Of a stretch of 64,000 nucleotides of DNA, positions 32,898 through 44,199 are shown piece after piece. The DNA comes from Coptis chinensis (Eukaryota > Streptophyta > Magnoliopsida > Ranunculales > Ranunculaceae). The notes below the pieces were generated by a model. The model was not told the DNA's origin, did no database searches, and saw only the letters and a program-made list of their open reading frames with translations. The first letter of the stretch is position 1. Every line of letters starts with the position of its first letter. The DNA is taken from contig CM027381.1 in NCBI GenBank assembly GCA_015680905.1, positions 69,863,501-69,927,500 of the forward strand, written 5' to 3'. The position numbers and the translations under genes were made by a program.

Positions 32898-33602
32898 CTA
32901 AAATGCCTGCTCACACTCTGCCGTCCATCTGAAATCTGTGGTGTTTCTCAATAGTCTGTACAGCGGCCTACATTTGTCGGATGATTTTGATATGAACCTG
33001 TTGAGAGCCGCGACCCTTCCAGCCAACCGTTGCACCTCCTTCACTGTCTTCGGTGATGGCATCTCCACCAACGATCTTATTTGCTCTGGGTTGGCCTCTA
33101 TACCTCGCTGTGTCACAATATACCCCATAAATTTCCCTGTGGTGACTCCAAACATACATTTCTCGGGGTTGAGTTTCAAGTTGTGCGTTCGTAGTATCTA
33201 AAATGTCTCCTCCAACCCTTCCAAGTGCTCCTGTTCGGACATACTCTTCTCCACCATATCATCGATGTATACCTCAATGCCCTTTCGGATCTTGCCCTCA
33301 AACATCTTCTCCCCCAAGCGCTGGAAGGTGGCCCCCGCATTTTTCAATCCAAATGGCATTCTGGTATAGCAGTATGTGCCCCCCTCTACTATGAAGGCCA
33401 TTTTTTCCTGATCAGGCCCATACATCGCCACCTGATTGTACCCCATAGATGCATCCATAAACGAGAAGAAGCTAAACCCCGCCGTCCTGTCTACCAACTC
33501 ATCCACTCGCGGCATTGGATAAGCTGTCGCCGGACATTCTGAATTCGTCCGTGAAGTCCACACACATCCGTACCTTTCCATTTTTCTTCGGCACATGACC
33601 AC
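32898..33602 (-). pseudogene. Reverse transcriptase of the Tat element
   Basis: Two open stretches, 33602-33198 and 33179-32898, carry AYPMPRVDELVDRTAG, FMDASMGYNQV, MPFGLKNAGATFQR and the catalytic EVYIDDMVEKS, then KLNPEKCMFGVTTGKFMGY and the thumb-connection region. A stop separates them at 33198-33200. The beginning of the domain, around 33603-33717, is degenerate. Confidence 0.88.
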
Positions 33603-33717
33603 ATTGGATAACTAGTCCGTGAACTCCACCTCCCTTATTATCCACCGCACCCTTTAGCCTCGCCACCTCTTCTCAGTTCCTTCGCATATTTGGGCCTCAT
33701 GCTTCTCATCTTACGTC

Positions 33718-34761
33718 TCAGCTTTCATCCTCCCTCATGTTGCAGCGATGACATGCAAACTCCGGATCTAACCCAGTGACATCCTCTATCCCCCATGCAA
33801 AGACGTCTCTGTTCCTCATCAAGCATTGGACCAACTTATCCTTCCATTCTTCTGTAAGACTTAACCCTATCGATGTGAACTTTTCCTCCTCGCCCTCTCC
33901 CAAGTTTACTATCTCTATCTCATCTAAAGTCTTGGGATCCTCCTCGACCTCCCCTCCCTCCTCCACGGCCCCGCACTGTAATTGCTATGCCGGCCTCTTC
34001 CTAGAGCTCGTCGACTCCTCTTCTGGTCCGCGGGCCATCCTCTTGATTGTATTCTGGTGACTGTTCTTGGATGCCACCTGATCTCCGCGGACCTCATATG
34101 TTCCCGTTGGGGTGGGGAATCGGATAACTTGATAGTAAGTCGACGGCACCGCCCTCATCTCGTGTATCCATCTCCTTCCCAAGATTGCGTTGTATTGGGA
34201 ATTGGAGTCGACCACCATGAACCTTGAGAATATTGTCACGGGCCCCGTTGTTACCGGCAGCAGAAGTTCTCCCATAGGCTCTGTCACACTCCCATTGAAT
34301 CCATACAAATTTGTCCGCGGAGTCCTCAGTTGCCCCGGGTTGATCCCCATCTTCTCAAGAGCTCCTCTGAATAGCAGATCCACGGCGCTACCGCCGTCTA
34401 TCAGGACCCTTTTGACCACATAATTGCCCATCGCCACTGTAATAACCAACGCATCCTCGTGTGGCATATCCACACCTCGGAGGTCTGCCTTGGAGAACGT
34501 GATTTTCTCCTCCCCGCTCATTGAATCTGCTCTGTATCTTTGCCCGCTTTGGGTCTCATTGACCTGCTGGATACTCGCCGTCCTTCTAACCTTATCCCGT
34601 GAGCATTGTGACTCGGTAGCTTCCCTCTGAAGATAACATTTATGGTCCCCAATATCCGTCCCGCGGCAGGCCCAGGCTCCCGGTTTGGGTTTTCCCCCAC
34701 GAATTCCCTCAGCATCCCTTTCTCTATTAATCTCTGGACTAACCATTTCAAGGCATAACAA
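33718..34761 (-). pseudogene. Aspartic protease and linker of the Tat element
   Basis: The frame 34761-33985 contains the protease core VLIDGGSAVDLLF, with DGGS in place of D[ST]G, a form common in Tat elements, plus GFNGSVTEPMGE and the flap-side word AILGRRWIHEM. A linker to reverse transcriptase follows in 33966-33718 (NRDVFAWGIEDVTGLDPEF). The protease would cut the polyprotein. The gag and protease frames overlap at 34518-34761, consistent with a frameshift between them. Confidence 0.8.
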
Positions 34762-36022
34762 TCATTGGTTTCGTGATTGCGCACTTGGTGATATTCACAA
34801 TATGGCTTGTTGGGCATTTCCGCTGGAATGGTTCGCGGCCCTTCATATCCCTGGACATTCTTAATCAGCGGTAGTATCTCACTCAATGGTTTCACCAAAG
34901 GGACGTGCTCCACCTCGCGGTATGGCTTCCGATCCCTTTGCTCTCTCCGCGCTATCTCCCTTCCTCTTTCTAGCCTCGAGGACTGTCCGCGGTACCTCTC
35001 CCCGCCTCGGCTATTTCCCTCGGTCTTTCTGCGTTCACCCCCTTTCTCTACCGCCGATATTGTCTTGGCTCCTTTCTTCGACTCCTTCTGCATGGTGTCT
35101 TCATATCTTATATACTTCTCTACCCTCGGATATAACTCGTGCAGTGTTGCTATCTCGTTCTTTGCCACGGACTAGTGAACTGCCGTTCCAGGTCGCAGCC
35201 CCCTTTCGAATGCTATTACCGCCGTCCTCTCATCCAGATTCTCTACCTTTAGGGTCTCTGCCTTGAAGCGACACAAGTACTCTCTAACCGATTCCGCGGA
35301 TCTTTGTCTGATGTTAAATAGGGCCGCGATGTCCACAACCCTCCTTTTCTGATGTATAAAGTGGTCAACAAACGCCTGCTCTAACTCCTGGAAATTGGTC
35401 ATGCTCTTCGAAGGCAACCGGTAGTACCAGTCGGAAGCTCCACCTTTAAGACTGGCCAGGAACATCATGCACCGCAGACCATCATACCTCGCCTCTTGCC
35501 AAAGAGGCATCTGCTGTCTAAAATGATGGATGTGATCTGCCGGGTCCCCCGTTCCATCATATCTCTTGAATCTCGGCTGGTTAAAGCGTTTTGGTACCTC
35601 CGAAGTCCATATCGCATCTGCAAGTGGGTTGCGGTTCAGCCCCGCCACCACTTACCGTGGCCGCGCTGTTTTTGGACCCTTGTTTGATGAAGATTCGCCA
35701 CTCGGTCACTGTTAATCATTTGTTGCACTTGTTCAGCCGTTAACCCGGTCACCGGATTATCCACCAAGGTTGGTCCTTGTTCCCCTTCGTCCTCCACCTT
35801 TTCGTTCTCTGTTTCTTCCTCGGTCCCCTCCTCCACCCTCTCCTTCTCTCTTCTCAGCTCCTCATTTTCCTCCCTCAGCCTTTCAATCTCTTCCCGCATA
35901 AGCCGCGCCTCCTCTTCTGCTCTTCCCTCCTCTTGTCCTTCCCCTTCTTCTACCTCCGCTTCCGGCATCTGTTATGGGACCCTTATCTTTCGTGGCCTAC
36001 CCGCCGCCTTCTTTGGTGCCAT
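34518..36022 (-). pseudogene. Gag of the Tat element, broken by stops
   Basis: The start is MAPKKAAGRPRKIRVP at 36022, followed at once by a TAA stop. A Glu-rich coiled coil comes next (MREEIERLREENEELRR). The capsid-like domain is in 35651-35172 (FKRYDGTGDPADHIHHF, SDWYYRLPSKSM, SVREYLCRFKAE), interrupted by a TAG at 35169-35171 and continuing in frame to 34518. A zinc-binding word CEYHQVRNHETNDCYALK and LGTINVIFRG end the recognisable part. The stops leave no full product. Confidence 0.85.
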
Positions 36023-36030
36023 TTCTACTA

Positions 36031-36048
36031 TCCCCACAGACGGCGCCA
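36031..36048 (-). promoter_or_regulatory. Primer binding site of the Tat element
   Basis: TGGCGCCGTCTGTGGGGA, two bases inside the 5' LTR end. The identical 18-mer occurs in the non-autonomous element at 48480-48497. Confidence 0.85.
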
Positions 36049-36050
36049 AA

Positions 36051-36390
36051 TGTTACAACCTTTTCCCTTATGAGCCTATTTCCTGACCCTTACACACTAT
36101 TCCCTCCTTCAGCTTTCTCACTCACCCCCCTCTCTTAGGTCTCTCTCCCCTTAGGTTAATGAATCCGCCCTCCTCTCTCTCTCACCCACTATTACCCTTT
36201 ATACCTTTCTTTCCATCCATCATGGCCCTCCACCTGTCTCTCCATCTCGCGGTCCTCTTAGCTCCATGTGTAGGGTTTCTGTACCGCGACCCCATGCTGT
36301 TAGCTCGATCTGGTGGATCGCGGACTTCGAAGTTACGCTGATTCGGCCCAACTCACTATTCCTATTCTGTTGATACATCCTGCCACTACA
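36051..36390 (-). repeat. 5' LTR of the Tat element
   Basis: On the minus strand it runs TGTAGTGGCAGG to TTGTAACA. A TATAAAGG box is present at about 36194-36201 (minus strand). The flank AACAC is the target duplication. Confidence 0.93.
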
Positions 36391-36395
36391 AACAC

Positions 36396-37649
36396 CATGT
36401 GTTACATAAATTATAATTTCCATTTTAAAAAAAAAAAATTGAAAACGCGACTGGAATTTTCAAATACTTTATTCATTTATGGGTTTGTGATGTTTTTTTA
36501 TATTAGTATTAGTTGTTCTACATATAAGGACGCAAATTTTTAATTGTTTTTAAAAAAATTAAAAAAAAAAAAAAGATAATACTATTGAATAATCATATTT
36601 TGCAGTATAATATACAATTACATTCAAATGTTACTTTAAAGTTGAGGTTTTTTTTTTAACAAACGATTTTTCGGCAAAAAATTAATTGATGGAAGATTAC
36701 TAAGATATTGGTGCAGCTCAATAAAACTAGCTACATCATTCTTTTTCATGTGATTTTATGGTATTTTTAAATAAATCAAATGAACCTCATAGTAATATTT
36801 GCAAAATAGTATATCATCATCATATATAGTTATGATAACTGTGAATATATATATATATATATTAAAAAACAATGAAAACAATCAACAACTGTTAAAGACC
36901 AAGAAGGGAATATCTGTATGTTGAAGGAAACTCACAAGGTTCTTAAAAAATCTATGTGTTTTTAAAGTGAAAGAAAAGCAAAAATGCATAATTTAAAAAA
37001 AAAAATAAAGCTGAAAATCTAGAGAACAACCATATATACTCCATTGCGTATAATTAAGTTGAGCAATTCTCTTATACAAGCCAGTTAACCCACAACAAAG
37101 GATCTACAGTTCCTATGACTACTGAGTCAGACACAACGACTAAAACATTAATGAGATTAGGCCCAACTCTGTTACCAATGATATCTTCTAACACATTTTC
37201 AAACCCGAGTACCAATGTTGTCTCCCACATTACAAAAAATTAAAAATCATACAAAAGTCATTGTGATGGGATCGAGGATTACATTTTTGTGAAAGTGGGC
37301 TCCATTCGCAGAACAACAAAAAATTTTATTACATTAATCATAAATAAAAACATTATGCATAGGTCCACTTAATTACAATTACTTTTGGTGTACATATTAC
37401 TGCACTGTAACTTTTTTAAAAAAAAACATATATTGAGACATACAAATATGGACATGTAATTACTTTTAAAATACTATACAAGCTCCACTATAAAATTTGG
37501 AAATATCATTTCATCATCATAAGAACTTTTTGTTGTACTAAAAAAAAGTCATCTTTCCTTTAGAAAAGATGCAAGAAGGATTTGAAAACTTAAGAGTACT
37601 TTCATTTATGCATACAAAAAACGAGTCAAACAAAAATTAATCGTTCATA
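36396..37649. other. AT-rich intergenic DNA
   Basis: A TA tract lies at 36845-36860 along with several A and T runs. I see no gene. Confidence 0.6.
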
Positions 37650-38123
37650 AATTCAAAGCAAACTGGTGTGAGTTATAGAGAGTGTATGAAAAATCATGCT
37701 GCTTCAATTGGTGGATATGATAATGATGGTAGTTGCCAATATATGCATATAACTTCACTTAGTGCAACTGTTGTGAATGAAGATTTATAACTTGAATGTG
37801 CCACCTGTGGGTGTCATTAGAATTTTCATCAGCATAAGGTTTTTGATCCGGGTAAAATTAATCAAGATCGATTGTCAGATGCACCTGCTAATCATATGGG
37901 AGAAGAAGTTGGTATAAGTGGTGGTTCTAAGAGTGTCAAGAGTAAGAGGTTTAGAACAAAATTTACAGAAGTTCAGCAAAAGCAGATGACAGAGTTTGCT
38001 AACAGATTAGGTTGGAGAACAAAAAAACATGATGGTGTTGCCATTAGCCAGTTTTGTTTGAAGAATGGAGTTGAGAAAAATGTTTTTAAAGTGTGGATAT
38101 ATAATAACAAAATAAAAAGGTGA
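37650..38123 (+). pseudogene. Zinc-finger homeodomain (ZF-HD) gene, decayed
   Basis: The N-terminal ZF-HD dimerisation zinc finger reads SYRECMKNHAASIGGYDNDG near 37666-37725, then LECATCGCH and NFHQHK. Two in-frame stops interrupt it: TAA before LECATC, and TAG between CGCH and NFH. The frame is open from 37872. The homeodomain begins KSKRFRTKFTEVQQKQM, continues LGWRTKKHDGVAISQFC and ends VFKVWIYNNK with the W-x-x-N-N recognition signature of this family. Members are plant nuclear transcription factors. A donor-like AAAAG|GTGAAG at 38119 and an acceptor TTTTAATTCAG at 38634 would add a short Ser/Thr-rich exon (38635-38713), unusual for a mostly intronless family. Confidence 0.82.
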
Positions 38124-39529
38124 AGAAGAACCAACAACTAACCCTACGCCTCTCATTGCAGTTACAACATGAACATTCTATAGCAGAGAAAAATCCCCAC
38201 CATAACCATTGACTCCATAAGTTTGTATTTTCTTAAGTTTACTGATAAAAAAACATTTACGATTGAGTGATTGCATAATCATATATGATTGGATTTTAAG
38301 AACCGTATTAATTTTAATTAGTTTGATGTAAGCACTTAATACTTGATTATTCTCTTAAAATTGTCAAACTTATCATGATTTAACTCCTTTTCCTATGTTT
38401 TATTGTTAAATTTTCTTAAAATCCATTTTCTTGCTTATTCAATCATAGTTAACGACTTCACTTTGGTTTCGATTTTATTTTTAATTATTAATAATTTTAG
38501 AGATTTTATATCGTGTAATATACTATACGCAAAGTTAGTTGACTATCATGATGTATTGTTTAGTACTTCAAACTAACCTATTCTTTGTATAACGTATCAA
38601 TAACTTATCATTCGTTTTGTTTGTTTTAATTCAGAAATGAAAACAAAGGAAGCAACCTCAATGAGGCTATTGCAAGCACTTCTTCTACAACAATACCTTG
38701 CTCTACCAAAAAGGTTAGTTAATTGACACTAGACTATGTTTTTTTGCGGCTTCGAGCATGTAACTCATTGTGCTCTCGAATTGATTGATACATATTACAT
38801 GCATGATATTTTCATAGAACGAAGAATCCGCTTACAGTTGTGACTTATGAATTTTCATGTAACTTATGAATTTTTTGAGATTTCCTTTTGTTTTACTTTT
38901 TTTTATTAATTTACTACCAAGAAATGCTCCACAATATATAATTCTTACGTTGCCGATGACAAATGCTTAGTAGCTAAAATTTTCTTTCTGTTGTTACTAC
39001 TGGGATGGACGTTAATGACATCCAAAGCATAGAATATCGTTGCCTTAATGTATAGTTTGAAAAGTTGGTCATGTTAACTATTCGAATCTATGGCATTCAC
39101 AGCCAATTACTGAAATTGATATTGTCTAAACTGTTGTGTCCATTTGTGAAGTTGTTTTGTAATTTAAGAAAGCATAGTTGAGCTCATTGTCTTAGGTTTT
39201 TCAAATTTTCTATCGATTTTTTAGCTATATATGCAGACATCTTCATATTTTGTCCTCAATCTGGAACATGCAAATAGGTATGTTATAACCAAATAATAAA
39301 GAATTTGCAAATTGCTTGGTTGAGATAACTTTCATCTACTCAAGAAATTAGCGTGTGTTACGCGCATATCACGCGACTTAAAACTAGATTATAGAATTAA
39401 CCTTCTCTATCTACTTTACAATTCAAATTTCCCTAGAGACCTCACCTATGCTTCTAACTCTCCATTAAAAAAATTTATAGAGCCCCGCCATTTTAATTAT
39501 GTCTTCATATTTTAATATTTCTTTGCCAC
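38124..39529. other. AT-rich intergenic DNA
   Basis: Apart from the possible short exon at 38635-38713 I see no gene. Confidence 0.5.
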
Positions 39530-39538
39530 TATACAAAA
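39530..39538 (+). promoter_or_regulatory. Candidate TATA box for the ORF at 39623
   Basis: TATACAAAA, 85 bases before the ATG, with a pyrimidine-rich leader between. Confidence 0.35.
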
Positions 39539-39622
39539 CACACCCTTTTATTTTTCTTCACACAATAATTATATTCCTCATCCATTCTCATTAGTCTTCC
39601 ACATTACAAACCTTACTTCTCA

Positions 39623-40021
39623 ATGACTTCAAACAGGCGGATAATCCATATCTCACCTCCAGTCCAAATAGATTACTTCGCTGAAGATGTCCTGCAAAAC
39701 ACAGTGGATCCCATGGAGGCGATCCATATTCTTCACGGGTGTATCAAAGCAATGTATGCACGGCAAGGATTTATGCATGCACAGTTAACAGATTTACAAC
39801 AACGTCATATAGTGTTTGATGAAGAACAGGAACAATTTTTGGAGAACTACTCACTGTTCTTAAAGAACCACTCACAAATTTTGGAGAGCCAAACACAAAT
39901 TTTCGAGCACCAAGGAGACCTTCAGCAACAAATTCTCCAACAGATAGAACAACTTCACACTATTGTCACAGCTTTACTTCCACATCCTCCCCGTTATAAT
40001 CGTCCACCTGGCCCTTCATAA
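39623..40021 (+). CDS. Intact 132-codon coiled-coil ORF related to Athila env-like C-termini
   Basis: The ORF is open from MTSNRRIIHISPPVQIDY to a stop after YNRPPGPS. The middle reads PMEAIHILHGCIKAMYARQG, resembling PIEGIQFLHHGMRELYAHQ of module A1b. The following helix has repeated words (LKNHSQILESQTQIFEHQ), similar to ILENHSQSLQNHA in A1b. The Gln-rich heptads suggest a coiled coil. It lacks the N-terminal domain of env-like ORFs and no LTR is adjacent, so it may be an orphan fragment or a co-opted piece. The candidate TATA box and short leader would allow expression. Function unknown. Confidence 0.5.
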   Translation: MTSNRRIIHISPPVQIDYFAEDVLQNTVDPMEAIHILHGCIKAMYARQGFMHAQLTDLQQRHIVFDEEQEQFLENYSLFLKNHSQILESQTQIFEHQGDLQQQILQQIEQLHTIVTALLPHPPRYNRPPGPS

Positions 40022-40223
40022 TCTAATTATACCTCAAATTAAAAGTCTCCAGTTGTTTTTTCTAAGATTCTTATTGACTGTGTAATATTGATGTTATGCC
40101 ACATCTTTGTTGTGTGCATTTATGTTTTTGAATATTGTATGTAATATATATTTGTCAGAACCAAACAAAAACTTTTATTTAATACTTACGTTGCCCTTAA
40201 AGAAATACATATATAGCACTAAC

Positions 40224-40542
40224 ATCACCCCCTTACACACACAAATCCCCACATAGGATAATCAATATCACAACAACACTCATTACCACAAACATCACAA
40301 CCAACAACAAGGGTAATCTTCTTTTCATTTGGCAGCATTGGTTGGTTACAAGCAGTAAATTGCATCTCATTACTAAAACATCCAACCCAGTCACATTTAA
40401 GCCACATTTCAACAACTTTACCTGACCGATCCCAACATTTAACCAAATACATAACACCTCTGCAGTTTTCCTCCCTGCATCTTCGATTAAGGTAAAGACA
40501 AATTGGAGTTATGTGGCCTTCTTGCTCACATAGCTGGAAAAT
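40224..40542 (-). CDS. Cys-rich exon of unknown gene
   Basis: On the minus strand a good 3' splice site (TTTTATTTCTAG) precedes an open frame beginning IFQLCEQEGHITPICLYLN and ending MWGFVCVRG plus stop. About 14 cysteines are spread over 106 residues, with pairs such as RRCREENC, GCDVC and ECCC, which suggests metal binding or disulphides. An upstream exon was not found. I do not recognise a family; similarity to a zinc-binding module is only by cysteine density. Confidence 0.35.
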
Positions 40543-41293
40543 CTAGAAATAAAATTACAAAAAAACCAAATATTAGAATTTAATACATGTCATGATGTCA
40601 TCTTTAATGATTTACTTCCTCCAGTTGCTAGCTTAATTAGGATTTGTTCCTAATTTAATATCAATAGAGTTGTGTAAATGGAGTTTTAAATGAAGTTGTG
40701 TAAAATATCTTCGGTGCTACAAATATTCGAATAGGAGCTCCACCCATTTCTGCTAAACTTATCAACATAAGAAAAAGAGTCTACCACACAAAAAAATAAA
40801 TAAATAAATAACTTCTAGGAAAAATGTTGCTTAAACTTTTATAATACATCAAAAGAAGAACAGTTCTTAATTTTTGCCCCTTGGATGAATATGTAGATTT
40901 GTGGCACGTTTCATGAAGTTTAGTTGAGTCTGAATGGTCCAATTATATTATTACACTATGTCGATATACAACATGCATTAGGTAGACCACCTTTAATATC
41001 GAAGTAAACAAATACTTTCTCTATCAAACCTCTAGCGAATGGCAATTTATTTGTGTTTTTATTAATAGTGATTTGTCATAAATTTTAAAGAATATCAAAT
41101 TTATCTGTTGTTCTTTATTTTCCCCTTCACAAAGATATCTTACAAATAACAAAATGGGCTATATTTGAAAAAAAAAAAAAAAAAAATCCAAACTATGAAT
41201 GGTTGAACTTAACACAAACAACCTCAACTAAATTAATCGTTCTCATATATAATTAATTGTTTTCTATATCTTATTTTATAAAATAATAATAAT

Positions 41294-41380
<87 letters not shown>

Positions 41381-41617
41381 CTATGACAACATCCCATGAG
41401 ATTTTCCAAAGTAGAATTAATTTGAAGCGGTAAATTTTGAAATTTTAAATTAATTATAGTCACAATATATAAAAAAGCCCCAACGCACTAAGACAAAAAC
41501 TGATCGGTCCCTTTGTCTCCTACTCACGGACGCCCTCTTACATGTTCACATTCTCTCTTTTGTCTCTGATTTCTTAAAAAACTCCTCAACAATAGTACTT
41601 ATCTTTCTCGCATCCTC
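40543..41617. other. AT-rich intergenic DNA with a trinucleotide microsatellite
   Basis: It contains an A run at 41169-41187 and (AAC)n/(AAT)n at about 41285-41381. The poly-Leu frame on the minus strand is a product of the repeat. Confidence 0.6.
41285..41381. repeat. AAC/AAT trinucleotide microsatellite
   Basis: A run of AAC units flanked by AAT units on both sides. Confidence 0.9.
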
Positions 41618-41646
41618 ATGGATTCCAACAACCAACCCCCGTCAGG
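41466..41646 (+). promoter_or_regulatory. Candidate promoter and first exon of an unidentified gene
   Basis: A TATATAAAAAAG box (about 41466) is followed by a pyrimidine-rich leader. An ATG at 41618 opens MDSNNQPPS, directly followed by a donor-like GTAATTG (41646). No convincing next exon was found; the short membrane-peptide ORF at 42678 lies downstream on the same strand. Confidence 0.25.
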
Positions 41647-42360
41647 TAATTGTTTTCTTAAACTTCTTACTCTTATTTTTAATCCATTTTTTTTAAATAT
41701 ATTATCCTTTTGTTCCATCTTCTTCTAATACATTTCCCATTTCGGGCCATTATAACCTCTATTTTTTTTTTGGACTTAATAGTAACCTAATTTAAAGGAT
41801 AAAGTTACAAATAAAACAATAAAAAAGGCATTGTAATTAACAATATAATAGTTTTCATAATAACAATAATAATAATAATTATTACTATAATAACAAACCA
41901 GATGTCTTATTTGTTCTAGTTGTTTAATGTAATATCTTTTATAACATTCTGGAATGATCATAATTAATATATTGAAACATGACGTAACCAATATAGATAT
42001 ATGTGGTATATCTTTGCCATGTTGAATCATTTTGGAAACACAATATATATCATTTTTTAATATATATTTAAATAAGTTTGATTTTCTATACATTCTTTTC
42101 AATATTATTTTGGTTTTTTTTTTTAAAATATAACCATATATAGTAGAAATATGTACAATTTCTTCTAATATATATCATTGCAAAGTTATATATATATTTG
42201 TACTGGTCATTAAAAAAATATATACATCTTTGATTAAAAAAACAATATTTACTCTCTTTTTTTTTAAAAAAAAAAAAACCTCTGATATATCTACCAACTT
42301 ATTATCACTCACGGGACTCAAATTTGGGTACCAATGGGAAATATGTTGAATTTGTTCCAA

Positions 42361-42672
42361 CCACTTAATGTAATTCAATTGATTACAATTCAAATTGCTT
42401 ATTATACAATGTTATTTGCTGATTTTTTTTTTTTTATAGTTTATAATTGTTCATATTGTCATCAGGCTGACACATAATTAATTTATTTAACTTTTGATAT
42501 ATTTTTTATGATTAACCACTTAATGTAATTCAATTGATTACAATTCAAATTGCTTATTATACAATGTTATTTGCTGATTTTTTTTATTTGTTATAGTTTA
42601 TAATTGTTCATATTGTCATCAGGCTGACACATAATTAATTTATTTAACTTTTGATATATTTTTTATGATTAA
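42361..42672. repeat. 155-bp tandem duplication
   Basis: Two consecutive copies (42361-42515 and 42516 to about 42672) are almost identical apart from a T-run, so the duplication is recent. Confidence 0.9.
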
Positions 42673-42677
42673 CAACA

Positions 42678-42803
42678 ATGACAACCATGAGAAACAGATT
42701 TGATATTGATGAAAGGGAGATTGAAGATGCAAAAAAAGTTATAATATTAACATTTATTATTTGCACTTTATTACTATTATGGAAAGTGGCTTTAGGGGTC
42801 TAG
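42678..42803 (+). CDS. 41-codon ORF with one predicted membrane helix
   Basis: It begins MTTMRNRFDIDEREIEDAKK, charged, followed by a hydrophobic run (VIILTFIICTLLLLW) and a short tail, then a TAG stop. The layout resembles the 39-codon ORF at 5498-5617. It lies just after the 155-bp duplication, 2.7 kb downstream of the env-like-related ORF at 39623. It could be a chance ORF. Confidence 0.25.
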   Translation: MTTMRNRFDIDEREIEDAKKVIILTFIICTLLLLWKVALGV

Positions 42804-43234
42804 GCCTAACCAAATGTATGTAAATTGTTTAATGTATGAACATTTTTAATTCAATAAATATATTTGATCATGTCATTATATTTTGTAGTAAATATTAACA
42901 TTTATCTAACTAACTCTACCTAGTTTTTGTAAAAGCCCTATTTACAATTTACATATTAAATACATTAATGGGACACGTGTAAGTAATAATTAGCGTTATC
43001 AGGGAATCCAAAGCATTTGTCCCTACAAAACCTCACCTCATTCTTCAATGTGATTCAGCTTTCTACTAAATTATAGTTTACCCCATTCCATTCTCCAAAA
43101 AAAAAAAAATTATGAAATTTATAATCATAAAAACACGGTCTTCTTAAGTTTTTAAAACTGAATTATGTATGATCACATTCCATTCAGTAAGTTTTTTTTT
43201 AATCCACGTGCAGAGCATGTGCACTTATGCTAGT

Positions 43235-43542
43235 TGTCGCATCCAATTCCATGACCTATAACTTTACTCGTATTCCGGCCTCATTTTGGATCGGCTGCAC
43301 CAATTAGGTTGCCTATGTACCCATTTTGGGATCAAGCCGCCGTAGTTCACCTCCACTCTCTCCCTTTTTCCTCCCCCCTCTTTTCTCTCCTTCACTTCCT
43401 TTTTATATCCCTCTCTTAGGTTTACTTCATGGGCCACAGTGTGGTCTTGGGCCCACTCTCTTGGCCCAATACATGCTGTGGTCTGGACCCTATCTCTTGG
43501 CCCAATACATGTTATGGTCCATCTATGAAAACGGCTACTATA
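43235..43542 (-). repeat. 3' LTR of the non-autonomous element
   Basis: Starts TGTCGCATCC on the plus strand; contains a TATA box in the minus orientation (GATATAAAAAGG near 43400-43411). Confidence 0.88.
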
Positions 43543-43557
43543 TTTGCCCCCTCTCGG
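43543..43557 (-). promoter_or_regulatory. Polypurine tract of the non-autonomous element
   Basis: Minus strand CCGAGAGGGGGCAAA, directly before the 3' LTR. Confidence 0.75.
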
Positions 43558-44199
43558 GGTTCGGCGGCGATGACAACAGCGGGCCCGAGAAGTCTCTAAA
43601 CTTTCTTGTCTCTTTCTCTGAACTCTAGATATCAGCAGTATCCAAAGACTGTATGCAGTCTTCTTCTCCTCGGGACGTTTCATATCCATGCACTTTGCTA
43701 CTGGATCGTATGTCTATAAAGTACCCAGTCCCTATTCTCTTTGTCCACGTACTCTTGCACTTTGCACTCTCATCTTTCTTGACTTTGTGACTTTCCTGGC
43801 CGTGAATTGTATTATAGTCCTCCCCTCATCTCGCTCTTCCTTCACCACTACTTACCCGAGCTCTCCAGCCTCAGCCGATAAACTATGCGTATCTCAGATC
43901 TCTGTAGGCTTCTATTATATGCAGGTGCATTACATCTCTTCTAACCCTTTCCTTGGTTACGCTTTCTTTATCTTTCTAGCCTCTTTACTATGGTTCTTTC
44001 TGCAAATCTCCAATAGTTTTGCGAGCGTCAACCGTAAATAAACTCTATTCCGTGATCCTTCTTTCGATAGTATGGGACTGAAGAAGTCTTACTTCCGCGG
44101 TGTTTTCTCTGCTAAACTTCCTTGGTCGCGTGACCCGAAATCCTCATTCTCTTTCTACTATTAACTCTCCTTACAAAACTCGCTACCATTCCTCTAAGG
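43558..44199. other. Unassigned interior next to the 3' LTR
   Basis: No supportable ORF on either strand; pyrimidine-rich on the plus strand. Confidence 0.4.

Larger units (their letters stand above)
27088..36390 (-). mobile_element. Tat-lineage Ty3/gypsy retrotransposon, full length, degenerate
   Basis: Two LTRs of 340 bp (27088-27427 and 36051-36390) enclose a minus-strand gag-pro-RT-RNase H-integrase. The target duplication AACAC is at 27083-27087 and 36391-36395. The primer binding site is at 36031-36048 and the polypurine tract at 27428-27443. The extra RNase H (FADGSATDAGSGIGVVLV) resembles the archaeal-type RNase H found in the Tat lineage. Between pol and the 3' LTR lies a gene on the opposite strand, as in some Tat elements such as Grande. 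LTRs differ by about seven transitions plus end changes, so insertion is fairly recent, yet every coding frame is broken. Confidence 0.93.

Noticed and set aside
41233-41463. Poly-Leu ORF on the minus strand
   Set aside because: It is a by-product of the AAC/AAT microsatellite.
43326-43628. ORFs over the 3' LTR of the non-autonomous element
   Set aside because: Same words occur in the second LTR; noncoding LTR sequence.
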